This document shows, in pieces, positions 17,976 through 25,766 of a DNA stretch of 64,000 nucleotides. The notes below the pieces were generated by a model that saw nothing but the letters and a program-made list of their open reading frames with translations, was not told the DNA's origin and did not search any database. The stretch covers positions 37,735 to 101,734 of the forward strand of contig WREP01000004.1 in NCBI GenBank assembly GCA_009779265.1, given 5' to 3'. The position numbers and the translations under genes were made by a program. The stretch comes from Betaproteobacteria bacterium (GTDB taxonomy: Bacteria > Pseudomonadota > Gammaproteobacteria > Burkholderiales > Rhodocyclaceae). Position 1 is the first letter of the stretch. Each line of letters starts with the position of its first letter.

Positions 17976-19379
17976 ATGAGAGAAAGTTTGGTGCAGCGCG
18001 GCATCTCGCAGGTCAAGAAATTATGGACGACTGCTATGCCGCAAACGGCGGAAAAAGGCTTAAGCGAAAAGGAAGCCGAAAAAGTCCTTGCCCTGTTGCG
18101 CGATTGCGCCGCCAATCTTGGCGGTGAGGTATCGGCGCGGCAGCGTGCCGTGCGGCTGGGAGAGATTTATCTGCATCTCAACGACACGGGCCGTAAGCAC
18201 TTTCTCAGCCTGATCGTGCATGGCTTCAGCCCCGACCCGAAAAAAGTCGAAGCGGCGCACAACAACTGGCAAAAGACCTTCGGCACTCCGGAGCAATGGA
18301 GCGCCGAAGCGGCGCTACGGGCAGCCTTGCGTTCACCCCGGCTGCGCATTCTCACGCAATTTAACGCGCTTCCGCAGGGGGTCAAATTCCTCGTCGATCT
18401 GCGCGCCGATCTTTTGCGCTACATGGAAGGCGACCCGGCACTGGCGTCGCTCGACCGCGAACTGGAAACCCGTTTCGGCGCCTGGTTCGATGTCGGCTTT
18501 CTAGAACTCAAGCGGATCACCTGGCACACCCCGGCGGCGGTTCTGGAAACGCTCATCCGCCATGAGGCGGTGCATGCAATCCAGTCCTGGACCGACCTCA
18601 AGAACCGCCTCGATTCCGATCGCCGCTGCTACGGCTTTTTCCATCCGCGGATGCCGGAAGAACCGTTGATCTTCGTCGAAGTCGCGCTGATCAACCAGCT
18701 TGCGGGCAACGTCCAGGATCTCCTCGACGAAAAAGCCCCGATTTTCGACGCCCAGCGCGCCGATACCGCCATCTTCTATTCGATCTCGAACACCCAGGTT
18801 GGACTGCGCGGCGTCAGCTTTGGGCACTTCCTCCTGAAGCGCGTCATCGACGACCTCAAGCACGATTTCCCGCGCCTGACGACCTATGCCACCCTCTCGC
18901 CGCTGCCGGAGCTATCCCGCTGGGCGAAAAACAACGATGCCGCATGGCAACACGCCATCGGCGACGACGAACTGCAACGAATCGCCCAAGCCGCAAACAT
19001 CAAAGCAGAGCGCAGCGCGGTAGCAGCGCTGCTGGAAACACCGGACTGGTTCGGAAATGAGAGCCTGAAACGCTTGCTTCAGACGCCGCTGACGAGGCTG
19101 GCGGCGAATTATCTCAATCAGAAAAGGATCGTGCGGGAAAAAGGTACGCGCCCGCTCGACCCGGTTGCCCGTTTCCACCTCGGCAACGGCGCCCGCGTCG
19201 AACGCCTCAATTACCTTGGCGACACGTCGGAAAAAGGATTGAAGCAGTCCTACGGGATGATGGTGAATTATCTCTACGACCCGGACACCATCGAGCGCAA
19301 CGTCGAGGCGCTCTTGCAGGAAGGAAAAATCGACCAAAGCGCCAGCGTGCGCCGTGCGGCGAAGGGCGTTGTTTCGTAG
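17976..19379 (+). CDS. malonyl-CoA decarboxylase
   Basis: Converts malonyl-CoA to acetyl-CoA and CO2. The 467-residue protein matches the MCD family throughout its catalytic half: RITWHTPAAVLETLIRHEAVH, then DRRCYGFFHPRMPEEPLIF, FYSISNTQVGLRGVSFG and a C-terminal segment ending in RFHLGNGARVERLNYLGD. An N-terminal helical domain (about residues 20-150) precedes. AAGGAGAG lies just before the ATG at 17976. No malonate transporter or matA/matB-type genes are adjacent, so its source of malonyl-CoA (malonate use or fatty-acid balance) is unclear. It is flanked by two related short palindromic repeats. Confidence 0.9.
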   Translation: MRESLVQRGISQVKKLWTTAMPQTAEKGLSEKEAEKVLALLRDCAANLGGEVSARQRAVRLGEIYLHLNDTGRKHFLSLIVHGFSPDPKKVEAAHNNWQKTFGTPEQWSAEAALRAALRSPRLRILTQFNALPQGVKFLVDLRADLLRYMEGDPALASLDRELETRFGAWFDVGFLELKRITWHTPAAVLETLIRHEAVHAIQSWTDLKNRLDSDRRCYGFFHPRMPEEPLIFVEVALINQLAGNVQDLLDEKAPIFDAQRADTAIFYSISNTQVGLRGVSFGHFLLKRVIDDLKHDFPRLTTYATLSPLPELSRWAKNNDAAWQHAIGDDELQRIAQAANIKAERSAVAALLETPDWFGNESLKRLLQTPLTRLAANYLNQKRIVREKGTRPLDPVARFHLGNGARVERLNYLGDTSEKGLKQSYGMMVNYLYDPDTIERNVEALLQEGKIDQSASVRRAAKGVVS

Positions 19380-19393
19380 AGGCTTCATCATTA

Positions 19394-19423
19394 GGGAAAT
19401 AGGGGGTCTGACCCCTATTTCCT
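19394..19423. repeat. perfect palindromic repeat, possible bidirectional terminator
   Basis: GGAAATAGGGG (19395-19405) and CCCCTATTTCC (19412-19422) form an 11-bp perfect stem around GTCTGA. The GGGGTCTGACCCC core resembles sequences often scattered in proteobacterial genomes together with REP-associated transposases. It lies 15 bases after the malonyl-CoA decarboxylase stop and may also end transcription, although there is no T run. Confidence 0.65.
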
Positions 19424-19473
19424 ATCCAGTGGACGCACTGCGCGCGCCACGGATTTCAAGCGATAGGACGACG

Positions 19474-20811
19474 ATGAGTGAAACGATGGGGCTGGTCTTG
19501 GCGGCCGGCATGGGTGTGGTCATTCTGCTGCAAGCGGTGGCGTTGTGGCGTGGCCGCGATGCCGGCGCTGCCGCGGCGCGCCTGGAGGAGTTGCGGGCGG
19601 CGCTGGGGCAGGGCTTGGCGCGGCTGGAGCGCGAATTGCGCGAGGAATTGGCGCGTGGCCGGCGCGAGGATGCCGAGGCGGCCTTCCGCGACCGCGAGGA
19701 AAACGCCCGCTCGGCAACGCTCCTCAGCCAGACCTTGAGTACCCAGGTCGGCCAGTTCGGCGCCCTGCAAGCCGAACGCCTGGAAGCCTTCGCCCGCGAA
19801 CTGGGGCGTTTTTCGCTCGGCCTCGACGAGCGTTTCGGGCGGCTTCGCGAGAGCGTCGAGGGGCGGCTGGCGGCGATTCAGAGCGACAACGCCAACAAGC
19901 TCGAAGAAATGCGCCGCACCGTCGACGAAAAGCTGCACGCCACCCTGGAGCAGCGCCTCGGCGAATCCTTCAAGCTGGTCAGCGACCGGCTCGAACAGGT
20001 GCATCGCGGCCTCGGCGAAATGCAGTCGCTGGCGGCCGGCGTCGGCGACCTCAAGCGCGTGCTCACCAACGTCAAGACGCGCGGCACCTGGGGCGAGGTG
20101 CAGTTGTCGGCGCTGCTCGAACAACTGCTGACCGCCGAGCAGTTCGCCGCCAACGTGAACACCCGGCCCGGCAGCAACGAGCGCGTCGATTTCGCCATCC
20201 GTCTGCCGGGCAAGGATGACGGCGCCATCGTTTGGCTGCCGATCGACGCCAAGTTTCCCATCGAGGATTACCAGCGCCTCAGCGAAGCCCAGGAGCGCGG
20301 TGACCCGGCGGCGGTCGAGGAAGCGGCCAAGGCCATCGAGACGCGCCTGAAAAATGAAGCCCGCGACATCCGCGACAAATACGTCGCGCCGCCGCACACC
20401 ACCGATTTCGCCATGCTCTACCTGCCGATCGAGGGCCTGTATGCCGAGGCGCTGCGCCGACCGGGACTGGCCGAAACGCTGCAACGCGATTTTCGCGTCA
20501 GTCTGGCCGGGCCGACGACGCTGGCGGCGCTGCTCAACAGCCTGCAAATGGGTTTTCGCACCCTGGCCATCGAGCAGCGCTCGGCCGAGGTGTGGGCGGT
20601 GCTTGGCGCGGTCAAGACCGAATTCGGCAAATTCGGCGAGGTGCTCGCCCATACCCGCAAGAAGCTGGACGAAGCGAGCAATTCCATCGGCAAGGCGGAA
20701 ACGCGCACGCGCCAGTTGTCGCGCAAGCTGAAAGAAGTCGAGGCACTGCCGGCCGGCGTGGCCGAGCAGTTGATCGGCGTCGCCGATCTGGACGGCGGCG
20801 ATGAGGAGTGA
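19474..20811 (+). CDS. rmuC: DNA recombination protein RmuC
   Basis: Membrane-tethered nuclease-fold protein that limits sequence inversions at short repeats. The 445-residue protein has an N-terminal membrane segment (residues 5-23), a long coiled coil (about 30-200) and the RmuC core: KTRGTWGEVQLSALLEQLL, WLPIDAKFPIEDYQRL and DFAMLYLPIEGLYAEALRR. The Asp-Ala-Lys of the core belongs to the PD-(D/E)XK-like site. The start MSETMGLVLAAG at 19474 is taken; an upstream in-frame start would read through the palindromic repeat. The downstream DUF3293 gene overlaps its end by 11 bases. Confidence 0.93.
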   Translation: MSETMGLVLAAGMGVVILLQAVALWRGRDAGAAAARLEELRAALGQGLARLERELREELARGRREDAEAAFRDREENARSATLLSQTLSTQVGQFGALQAERLEAFARELGRFSLGLDERFGRLRESVEGRLAAIQSDNANKLEEMRRTVDEKLHATLEQRLGESFKLVSDRLEQVHRGLGEMQSLAAGVGDLKRVLTNVKTRGTWGEVQLSALLEQLLTAEQFAANVNTRPGSNERVDFAIRLPGKDDGAIVWLPIDAKFPIEDYQRLSEAQERGDPAAVEEAAKAIETRLKNEARDIRDKYVAPPHTTDFAMLYLPIEGLYAEALRRPGLAETLQRDFRVSLAGPTTLAALLNSLQMGFRTLAIEQRSAEVWAVLGAVKTEFGKFGEVLAHTRKKLDEASNSIGKAETRTRQLSRKLKEVEALPAGVAEQLIGVADLDGGDEE

Positions 20812-21211
20812 TCTGGAAGCGGCCTATCGGGCAACTACCTATCGCGTATTCTTGCCCGACGGCCCGCTCGACCTGCGCCTCGACCGCGCCGACGAGTGCC
20901 TGCGCCGCTGGCTGGCCGCGACGGGCTGCCGCTGCTTCGCCATCCTCACCGCCTGCAATCCCGGCTCACAGCCGCTCGGCAATGAGGCCAACGCCGAACG
21001 GCAGGCGCAACTCGAATGCAAGCTGCTCGCCACCGATTACGAACCCTTCGCCGGCGAAAACATCGCCGATGACGGCGTCTGGCCGGTCGAGGAAAGCTGT
21101 TTTGTCCCCAACCTGAAACCTGCCACCGCCCGCGCCCTGGCCGCCGATTTCGGCCAGAGCGCCATCGTTTGTGGCGAAAGCGACGGAGTGCCGCGATTGG
21201 TTTGGGTGTAG
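20801..21211 (+). CDS. DUF3293-domain protein
   Basis: A 136-residue soluble protein starting inside the end of rmuC (11-base overlap, with GGCGGCGATGAGGAG as coupled start region). Sequence features match DUF3293: an N-terminal AAYRATTYRVF, a central ILTACNPGSQPL segment and a late SAIVCGE stretch. No function is known to me for this family. Its tight coupling suggests expression with rmuC. Confidence 0.8.
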   Translation: MRSDLEAAYRATTYRVFLPDGPLDLRLDRADECLRRWLAATGCRCFAILTACNPGSQPLGNEANAERQAQLECKLLATDYEPFAGENIADDGVWPVEESCFVPNLKPATARALAADFGQSAIVCGESDGVPRLVWV

Positions 21212-21219
21212 TCGGTATC

Positions 21220-21295
21220 CGTCATTCCCGCGCAGGCGGGAATCCAGTCTCAACCTTTCCGTACCTGCTGGATTCCCGCCTGCGCGGGAATGACG
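21220..21295. repeat. long perfect inverted repeat (family R1)
   Basis: Two 28-base arms (21220-21247 and 21268-21295) are exact reverse complements, starting CGTCATTCCCGC, with a 20-base spacer. Each arm is itself near-palindromic (ATTCCCGC/GCGGGAAT). The same unit recurs at 29470-29553 and in short form at 59613-59636. Confidence 0.85.
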
Positions 21296-21329
21296 GAGGA
21301 TGGTGAGACTTGCTGCGATTGTCTTGGCA

Positions 21330-21680
21330 TCACAGCCGATCCTTCAGGCGCACGGCGATTTTCTGCACCACGTCGACAATCATGGCCCGATCCGCTTCGG
21401 GCAGCGTCTGAAGAATCCGGGATATGAGTTCGGCCTGGTCGCCGTTTCTGGTACTGCAAGCGATCAGCAATTCGTCGATTCCGCAATCGTAGATATCAGC
21501 CAGTTCCGCCAGGCGCTGCACGGTGGGCATGGTGATTCCGCGCTCCATGCGCGAAACGGCTTCCGTGCCTATTTCAAGGGCTTCGGCCACTTGATCCTGG
21601 GTGAGTCCGCTGGCTTCCCGCCGTTGGGCCAGAGTGCGGCCAATACTTCTGAATAGTTCTCCGTGGCCCTCTGCTGGCAT
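21330..21680 (-). CDS. XRE-family HTH transcriptional regulator
   Basis: A 116-residue DNA-binding protein. The Cro/C1-type helix-turn-helix occupies about residues 12-66 (LAQRREASGLTQDQVAEAL, IGTEAVSRMERGITMP), followed by a short helical tail. It is divergent from a group of small lipoprotein genes; the 200-base AT-richer gap between them (21681-21887) probably holds promoters for both. The target is unknown. Confidence 0.85.
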   Translation of the reverse strand: MPAEGHGELFRSIGRTLAQRREASGLTQDQVAEALEIGTEAVSRMERGITMPTVQRLAELADIYDCGIDELLIACSTRNGDQAELISRILQTLPEADRAMIVDVVQKIAVRLKDRL

Positions 21681-21887
21681 TGCTCATTCCTTGCGTTGCT
21701 GTCATTGCAACTCATATAGTTGCCTGTCAACTCAAAAAGATGAACATATGCTAGGGTTGAGTGTCTGCCTGAAAAGTTGACTCACGGGATGCCGCACTGC
21801 GTCTGATCCGTGGCATTGCCGGGTAGATCACCGAATCAACAAACAACGCAACAACTTCAACCAGCACCACAACCGGAGGGAATCACC

Positions 21888-22211
21888 ATGCAGAAAAAAT
21901 TCGCGTTTGCCGCGCTCGCAGTCTTGCTGGCCGCCTGTAGCGGCCCGTTGGATTACACAATTGCCGAATCGAATGAGCCGGAAAAGGCGAGAAAAATACT
22001 CGAAGCCTTGTCGCCGGAAGACAGGCAAGCCTTCCAGACCTACGTGGCAAACCACACCATGAAGGGCGATCTCGACTACAAGACGACCATCAAGGAAGCC
22101 GTCAAGATCGGCAAGACCGAGAAAAGCATGAATCCGATGGAAGCCTTCAGCGATGCGATGAACGATGCGATGAAAGAAGCCATGAAAGAAGCCATGCCGC
22201 AGAAGCAATAG
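21888..22211 (+). CDS. small lipoprotein
   Basis: A 107-residue lipoprotein with signal sequence MQKKFAFAALAVLLAAC and lipobox LLAAC, giving a mature N-terminal Cys17. The mature part has a Ser-Pro-Glu-Asp-Arg helix segment (ALSPEDRQAFQTYVA) and a C-terminal repeat of MKEAMKEAM. It resembles small hypothetical lipoproteins of the DUF6694 type; that assignment is tentative. GGAGGG at 21875-21880 supports the start at 21888. Confidence 0.72.
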   Translation: MQKKFAFAALAVLLAACSGPLDYTIAESNEPEKARKILEALSPEDRQAFQTYVANHTMKGDLDYKTTIKEAVKIGKTEKSMNPMEAFSDAMNDAMKEAMKEAMPQKQ

Positions 22212-22273
22212 CATGCGGGATGCTGCTGGACATCGCCTCAGCCAGGCATAGCCCTGCTCCATAGGCCAAATCT

Positions 22274-22350
22274 GGCGCGGCGAAACCCACCGTTTTTCCG
22301 GACATTACGAAACGATTGTGGTTGTCACAAATGTCGGGTTTCGTCGCGCC
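22274..22350. repeat. inverted repeat in a lipoprotein-gene upstream region
   Basis: GGCGCGGCGAAACCC (22274-22288) and GGGTTTCGTCGCGCC (22336-22350) are complementary with one mismatch; inside them CGGACATT and AATGTCGG continue a partial stem. It lies 34 bases before the next lipoprotein gene and may be a dispersed repeat or a leader structure. Confidence 0.5.
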
Positions 22351-22383
22351 TGTCCCCATGTCAAATTTTCTGAAAGGAATATC

Positions 22384-22743
22384 GTGAATACCATCCCCGT
22401 GTTTTTTTCGTCAAGGCTGCGGACCATCATCATGCGGGCGCTTGGCCTTGTAATTATCTCTTTGTCGCTCGTGGCGTGTTCCGAAAGTGGACTCAGTGGA
22501 ACTTACGAATCCGATGGCCCGGAAAAGTATAAGGTGAGAATCGAGTTTCGATCTGGCGACAAAGCCATCTATACCGTAATGAATACAAGATCAGACGCCT
22601 CATACGTTATTGATGGGAAATATCTCATACTGCATGTCGATAACGACAGCTTTATTTTTGATATTCAGGACAATGGCAGTCTCGGCACGGATGGTCTGGT
22701 ACTCAAAAAAGTACAGAGTAGCGGCAAAGCCACTGATAAATAG
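22384..22743 (+). CDS. small lipoprotein of unknown function
   Basis: Using the GTG at 22384, preceded by GAAAGGAAT, the protein has 119 residues with a long signal region and lipobox SLVAC; an ATG at 22432 is the alternative start and also gives a complete lipoprotein signal. The mature part is mostly beta-type, reading LSGTYESDGPEKYKVRIEF and YVIDGKYLILHVDNDSFIF, a simple sheet pattern. The GC content is lower than in neighbouring core genes. Function unknown. Confidence 0.65.
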   Translation: MNTIPVFFSSRLRTIIMRALGLVIISLSLVACSESGLSGTYESDGPEKYKVRIEFRSGDKAIYTVMNTRSDASYVIDGKYLILHVDNDSFIFDIQDNGSLGTDGLVLKKVQSSGKATDK

Positions 22744-22880
22744 CCGCGCGTGACGGGCATGAAATACAAGGTACGGAAGCAGGCAGGCCGTATTGAGCGC
22801 AATGAAGCCCGGCGCTGCGAATCGGGACTTCAGTCAATCGCTGTTCAGGGTTAACGGACACAGATAAAGAAGGAGGGAGT

Positions 22881-23765
22881 ATGGAATCGGTTTTCGGTTT
22901 TTTGACCAGTCTGTTCTGGTTTGTCGTCGTGATCGTAGTGGTATTGAGCCTGATCGCGCTTAAATCCTACAATCGCTTGCAGGCGTTGGCGCAGAACTTG
23001 CGGGAGGCGGCCTCGAACACCGAGGTGGCGATCAGCAAAAAACTTTCGCTGATAAACCAGTTGATCGATCTGGTTCGCAATCACCAGGAATTCGAGCAAT
23101 TCACACACCTGAAGCTGTCGTCCGACAACGCGGAAATGATGAGCAAGGCGTGGGCGCAAGCCGGTCAGGTACTCACCGCCATTCAGGGCATGGCGCAACG
23201 TTTCCCCGAATTGCGCACCAGCGGCCAATACGACAATCTGGCGCACAGCATCCAGGCCAGCGAGCAGGGCATCTCGGACGCACGGGAACGCTACAACGCC
23301 AATGTACGTACCTACAACACGGCACGCGCCAGCATCCCGACCGTGTTCGTTGCGCGTTACATGGGTTTTTCCGAGGCGCCTTTCCTGGAATTCGATCATT
23401 CCGGCGTTATGCAGGTGAACACGCTGCGCGATTTCAAGACTGGCGATAGCGAACGCTTGCAGCAGTTGCTGCAAAACACCGGGAACAAGATTGCCGAAGG
23501 CACCAAGGCATTGGCGAGCAGTACCGTGCAAGCAGGCCGGGCTTTACAGGAGCGGCTTCAGGATTTGACGCAAGTGGTACCGGATGACGCTGCCGCCGCC
23601 GAAGCGCCACGCAACTTTTTCCACATGATGCCAGGCGGTACGCCGCAAGGTCCGGTAAGCCTTGAGCAACTGCAAGCCATGTTTGCTGGCGGCGAAATCA
23701 CGGAAGCCACCCAGGTTGCGCCGGCGGGTAGCGCGAGCTGGCAACCGATACGGGAGTATTTGTGA
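22881..23765 (+). CDS. LemA-family protein fused to a C-terminal GYF_2 domain
   Basis: A 294-residue membrane protein. Residues 7-27 form a membrane helix, then the LemA four-helix region (SYNRLQALAQNLREAASNTE ... RYNANVRTYNTA, IPTVFVARYMGF) extends to about residue 190. The last about 50 residues form a GYF_2/DUF4339 module (GTPQGPVSLEQLQAMFAGGE, then PAGSASWQPIREYL), a fold often used for protein-peptide contacts. LemA proteins normally lack this tail, so this is a domain fusion. Downstream sit small lipoproteins and a small membrane protein on the same strand. Confidence 0.82.
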   Translation: MESVFGFLTSLFWFVVVIVVVLSLIALKSYNRLQALAQNLREAASNTEVAISKKLSLINQLIDLVRNHQEFEQFTHLKLSSDNAEMMSKAWAQAGQVLTAIQGMAQRFPELRTSGQYDNLAHSIQASEQGISDARERYNANVRTYNTARASIPTVFVARYMGFSEAPFLEFDHSGVMQVNTLRDFKTGDSERLQQLLQNTGNKIAEGTKALASSTVQAGRALQERLQDLTQVVPDDAAAAEAPRNFFHMMPGGTPQGPVSLEQLQAMFAGGEITEATQVAPAGSASWQPIREYL

Positions 23766-23874
23766 AATTTTTGCGGATTTCTTGCCGCGCGGCAAAGCAA
23801 TCCGGAAATGGCGGCATTTTCAGTAAAACCGCCCTGAATACCTTGCTACAGCAACCCACGGGGAGGAAAAAGAC

Positions 23875-23970
23875 ATGAAACGAAGCGCCTTGCTGGCCGT
23901 TATCGCCAGAGGCACCCTGTTGTCCGGCTGCGCCGACATGCAGTCGACCATCAATCAAGTAAAGGAGTAA
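23875..23970 (+). CDS. 31-residue mini-lipoprotein, truncated duplicate of the gene at 24308
   Basis: The ATG at 23875 follows GGGGAGGAAAAAG and encodes a lipoprotein signal with lipobox LLSGC; the mature peptide would be only 13 residues (CADMQSTINQVKE). The ribosome site, signal and first mature residues are nearly identical to those of the 221-residue lipoprotein at 24308, so this is a partial duplication. It could be a relic or a functional small lipoprotein. TAA at 23968 is three bases before the next ATG, which uses its AAAGGAG as ribosome site. Confidence 0.5.
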   Translation: MKRSALLAVIARGTLLSGCADMQSTINQVKE

Positions 23971-23973
23971 AAA

Positions 23974-24264
23974 ATGAGCGGAGCAAGAAAGATGCTTGAA
24001 ATGCAGGCTAATGGGGGCGCTATTTTTGCGAAGGGGGTAAAATACTTTGGGTGGTTTTGCATTGTTTTAGGCGTTTTTCTCTGCATAACCATAATCGGAA
24101 TTGCAGGGGGTATACCATGTATTGGCATGGGGATTTTTGCAATATATGGGTCAAAGTATTTGGCAAAACAGGCAGAAATGTTTAAAGAGGCGACGTCCGA
24201 GCAGGCAGAGATAATTGAGCACCAACTACGGCAAGCCCGTTCACAAAAGCAGAGCGACCAATAA
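23974..24264 (+). CDS. small membrane protein of unknown function
   Basis: A 96-residue protein with two membrane segments (about residues 24-44 and 46-62, glycine- and isoleucine-rich) and a charged C-terminal helix rich in Gln and Glu. AAAGGAG precedes its ATG. The base composition is noticeably AT-richer than in the flanking genes, suggesting transfer. It lies between the two copies of a duplicated lipoprotein leader. Confidence 0.62.
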   Translation: MSGARKMLEMQANGGAIFAKGVKYFGWFCIVLGVFLCITIIGIAGGIPCIGMGIFAIYGSKYLAKQAEMFKEATSEQAEIIEHQLRQARSQKQSDQ

Positions 24265-24307
24265 TCTGGTGCCCCTGCTATCCAGCAGCAATCCACGGGG
24301 AGAAAAA

Positions 24308-24973
24308 ATGAAACGACGTATCTGGCTGGCCGTCATCGCCAGCGGCATCCTGTTGTCCGGCTGCGCCGATATGCAGTCGACCATCGATCAGGTCAACACT
24401 TCGATGAGCGACCTCGGCAAGTCGCTTTCCACGGCTGGCTCCGGCCCCATCATCGGTTCTGCCGGGAGCAGCGGCACGCCCATCACGCAAACGAAGCTCG
24501 CGGGCGCTCTTGCCCGCTCGCCGTCGACCGATGGCCGCGCCCCGGAATGGCCGAAGATTGTAATCGTCAATCTGACTATCCCGGTCAAGCAAATTAATGA
24601 ACCAGCGGGCTACCAATTTAAGGCGAACGACTGCATCACCTTCGACGCGATTATGTGGACTGATGCCTCGCACAACGAGAAATTCAAAAACCTTTCATTA
24701 TGTGCCCCTGAAATGCCGGATAGCGGAAATACTTTTATGTCCTCATGGCAGTCATTTTCCATCAGTGGAAAAACCTCTGGACAAGTGCGCGGCGACGGCC
24801 CGACGCCACCCTACATGAAGTTGCCCAGCGATCAATTGATGAGCAACTGGATCGGTATGAACCGTTGGGGAATCTACTTTGTAGGTTCTCTGTTGAAAAT
24901 CGTTGGCTATGACCCGCAATTCACCAAGGACGACCGCCGCTTCTGGGTAAAGAATACCGTGCGGGGGAATTAG
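24308..24973 (+). CDS. lipoprotein of unknown function
   Basis: A 221-residue lipoprotein; signal MKRRIWLAVIASGILLSGC with Cys19 as the lipid-modified residue. A short low-complexity Gly/Ser linker follows (about residues 45-60), then a compact domain with IVIVNLTIPVKQI and TFDAIMWTDASHNEKFKNL segments. I do not recognise the domain. A strong GGGGAGAAAAA ribosome site precedes the ATG, and the same leader is duplicated 430 bases upstream. Confidence 0.68.
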   Translation: MKRRIWLAVIASGILLSGCADMQSTIDQVNTSMSDLGKSLSTAGSGPIIGSAGSSGTPITQTKLAGALARSPSTDGRAPEWPKIVIVNLTIPVKQINEPAGYQFKANDCITFDAIMWTDASHNEKFKNLSLCAPEMPDSGNTFMSSWQSFSISGKTSGQVRGDGPTPPYMKLPSDQLMSNWIGMNRWGIYFVGSLLKIVGYDPQFTKDDRRFWVKNTVRGN

Positions 24974-24998
24974 AGCGTTATTGCTTCAAGACCGTACA

Positions 24999-25068
24999 GG
25001 ATTGCTGCGCTCGCAATGACGCGCACTTCTGCGCCGTCATTGCGAGGCGCGAAGCGACGAAGCAATCC
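24999..25068. repeat. intergenic palindromic repeat (family R2)
   Basis: GGATTGCT plus CGCAATGACG on the left pair with CGTCATTGCG and AAGCAATCC on the right. The same unit occurs at 28341-28410, and a fragment (CGTCATTGCGAGCAAGACGA) near 54432. No gene is encoded. Confidence 0.8.
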
Positions 25069-25148
25069 AGCGGGGTTTGAACAAAAGTACTCCAGGCAAT
25101 CGACTGCGTCGTGCCTGATAGCGAAACAACCGCAAAGGAGTTTGCCAG

Positions 25149-25643
25149 ATGAAAACATTTGCCCTTCTCGTTACCGCCCTGCTTTCCGCCACCGCGCTGG
25201 CGCAAACGCCCGCGCCCAATACTGGCGGCAAGACCACAGCAGCCTCCGGCGCGGGTAAGGCCCCGCCATCAGCCATGAGCGCCAAGACCAGAAAGCAGTT
25301 GGAACAGGTGCTCGAATGCAAACCGTTTTCAGCCAAACTCGACAAGGACGGGCAGGCGCTGTTCGATAAGCTGTGGGCGGCAAATAAAGCGGTTCAGCTT
25401 CCCGAGCCGATCACCGTCTTTGGTCTGAGTACGAGCAAAGTCGAGTTTTCACAAGACGGTGACGTGTCCATGAGCCGCAGTTATCTGCCGGGCATCGGCT
25501 TGCAGCAGGCCATCAAGGCAGCCGGCCTCAAAGCAGACAAGAACGGGAACTACTCCCGGAGGACGAAAGTGGGAGATCTGACCGCCAGTGTCGAAAACGG
25601 CGAGACGACGCTGGATTGCATGGTTTCGGATTATTCAGAGTAG
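25149..25643 (+). CDS. hypothetical periplasmic protein
   Basis: A 164-residue protein with a classical signal peptide (MKTFALLVTALLSATALAQ, cleavage near residue 18). A low-complexity Thr/Ala/Gly/Pro stretch follows to about residue 42, then a globular part containing two cysteines (LECKPF and LDCMVS) that may pair in the periplasm. I do not recognise a family. GCAAAGGAG precedes the start. It follows the lipoprotein group and an R2 repeat. Confidence 0.7.
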   Translation: MKTFALLVTALLSATALAQTPAPNTGGKTTAASGAGKAPPSAMSAKTRKQLEQVLECKPFSAKLDKDGQALFDKLWAANKAVQLPEPITVFGLSTSKVEFSQDGDVSMSRSYLPGIGLQQAIKAAGLKADKNGNYSRRTKVGDLTASVENGETTLDCMVSDYSE

Positions 25644-25766
25644 AAGCGTCGCCGCAGCCACGCGCTTCATGGGCGCACGCCCCGTTGGGCAAGGCGCGGG
25701 AGGCAAAGGAACCGCCCGGCTTGCCCGCAAGCGCGAACCCTGACCATCAGGCTGCGCCGCCGCCTC

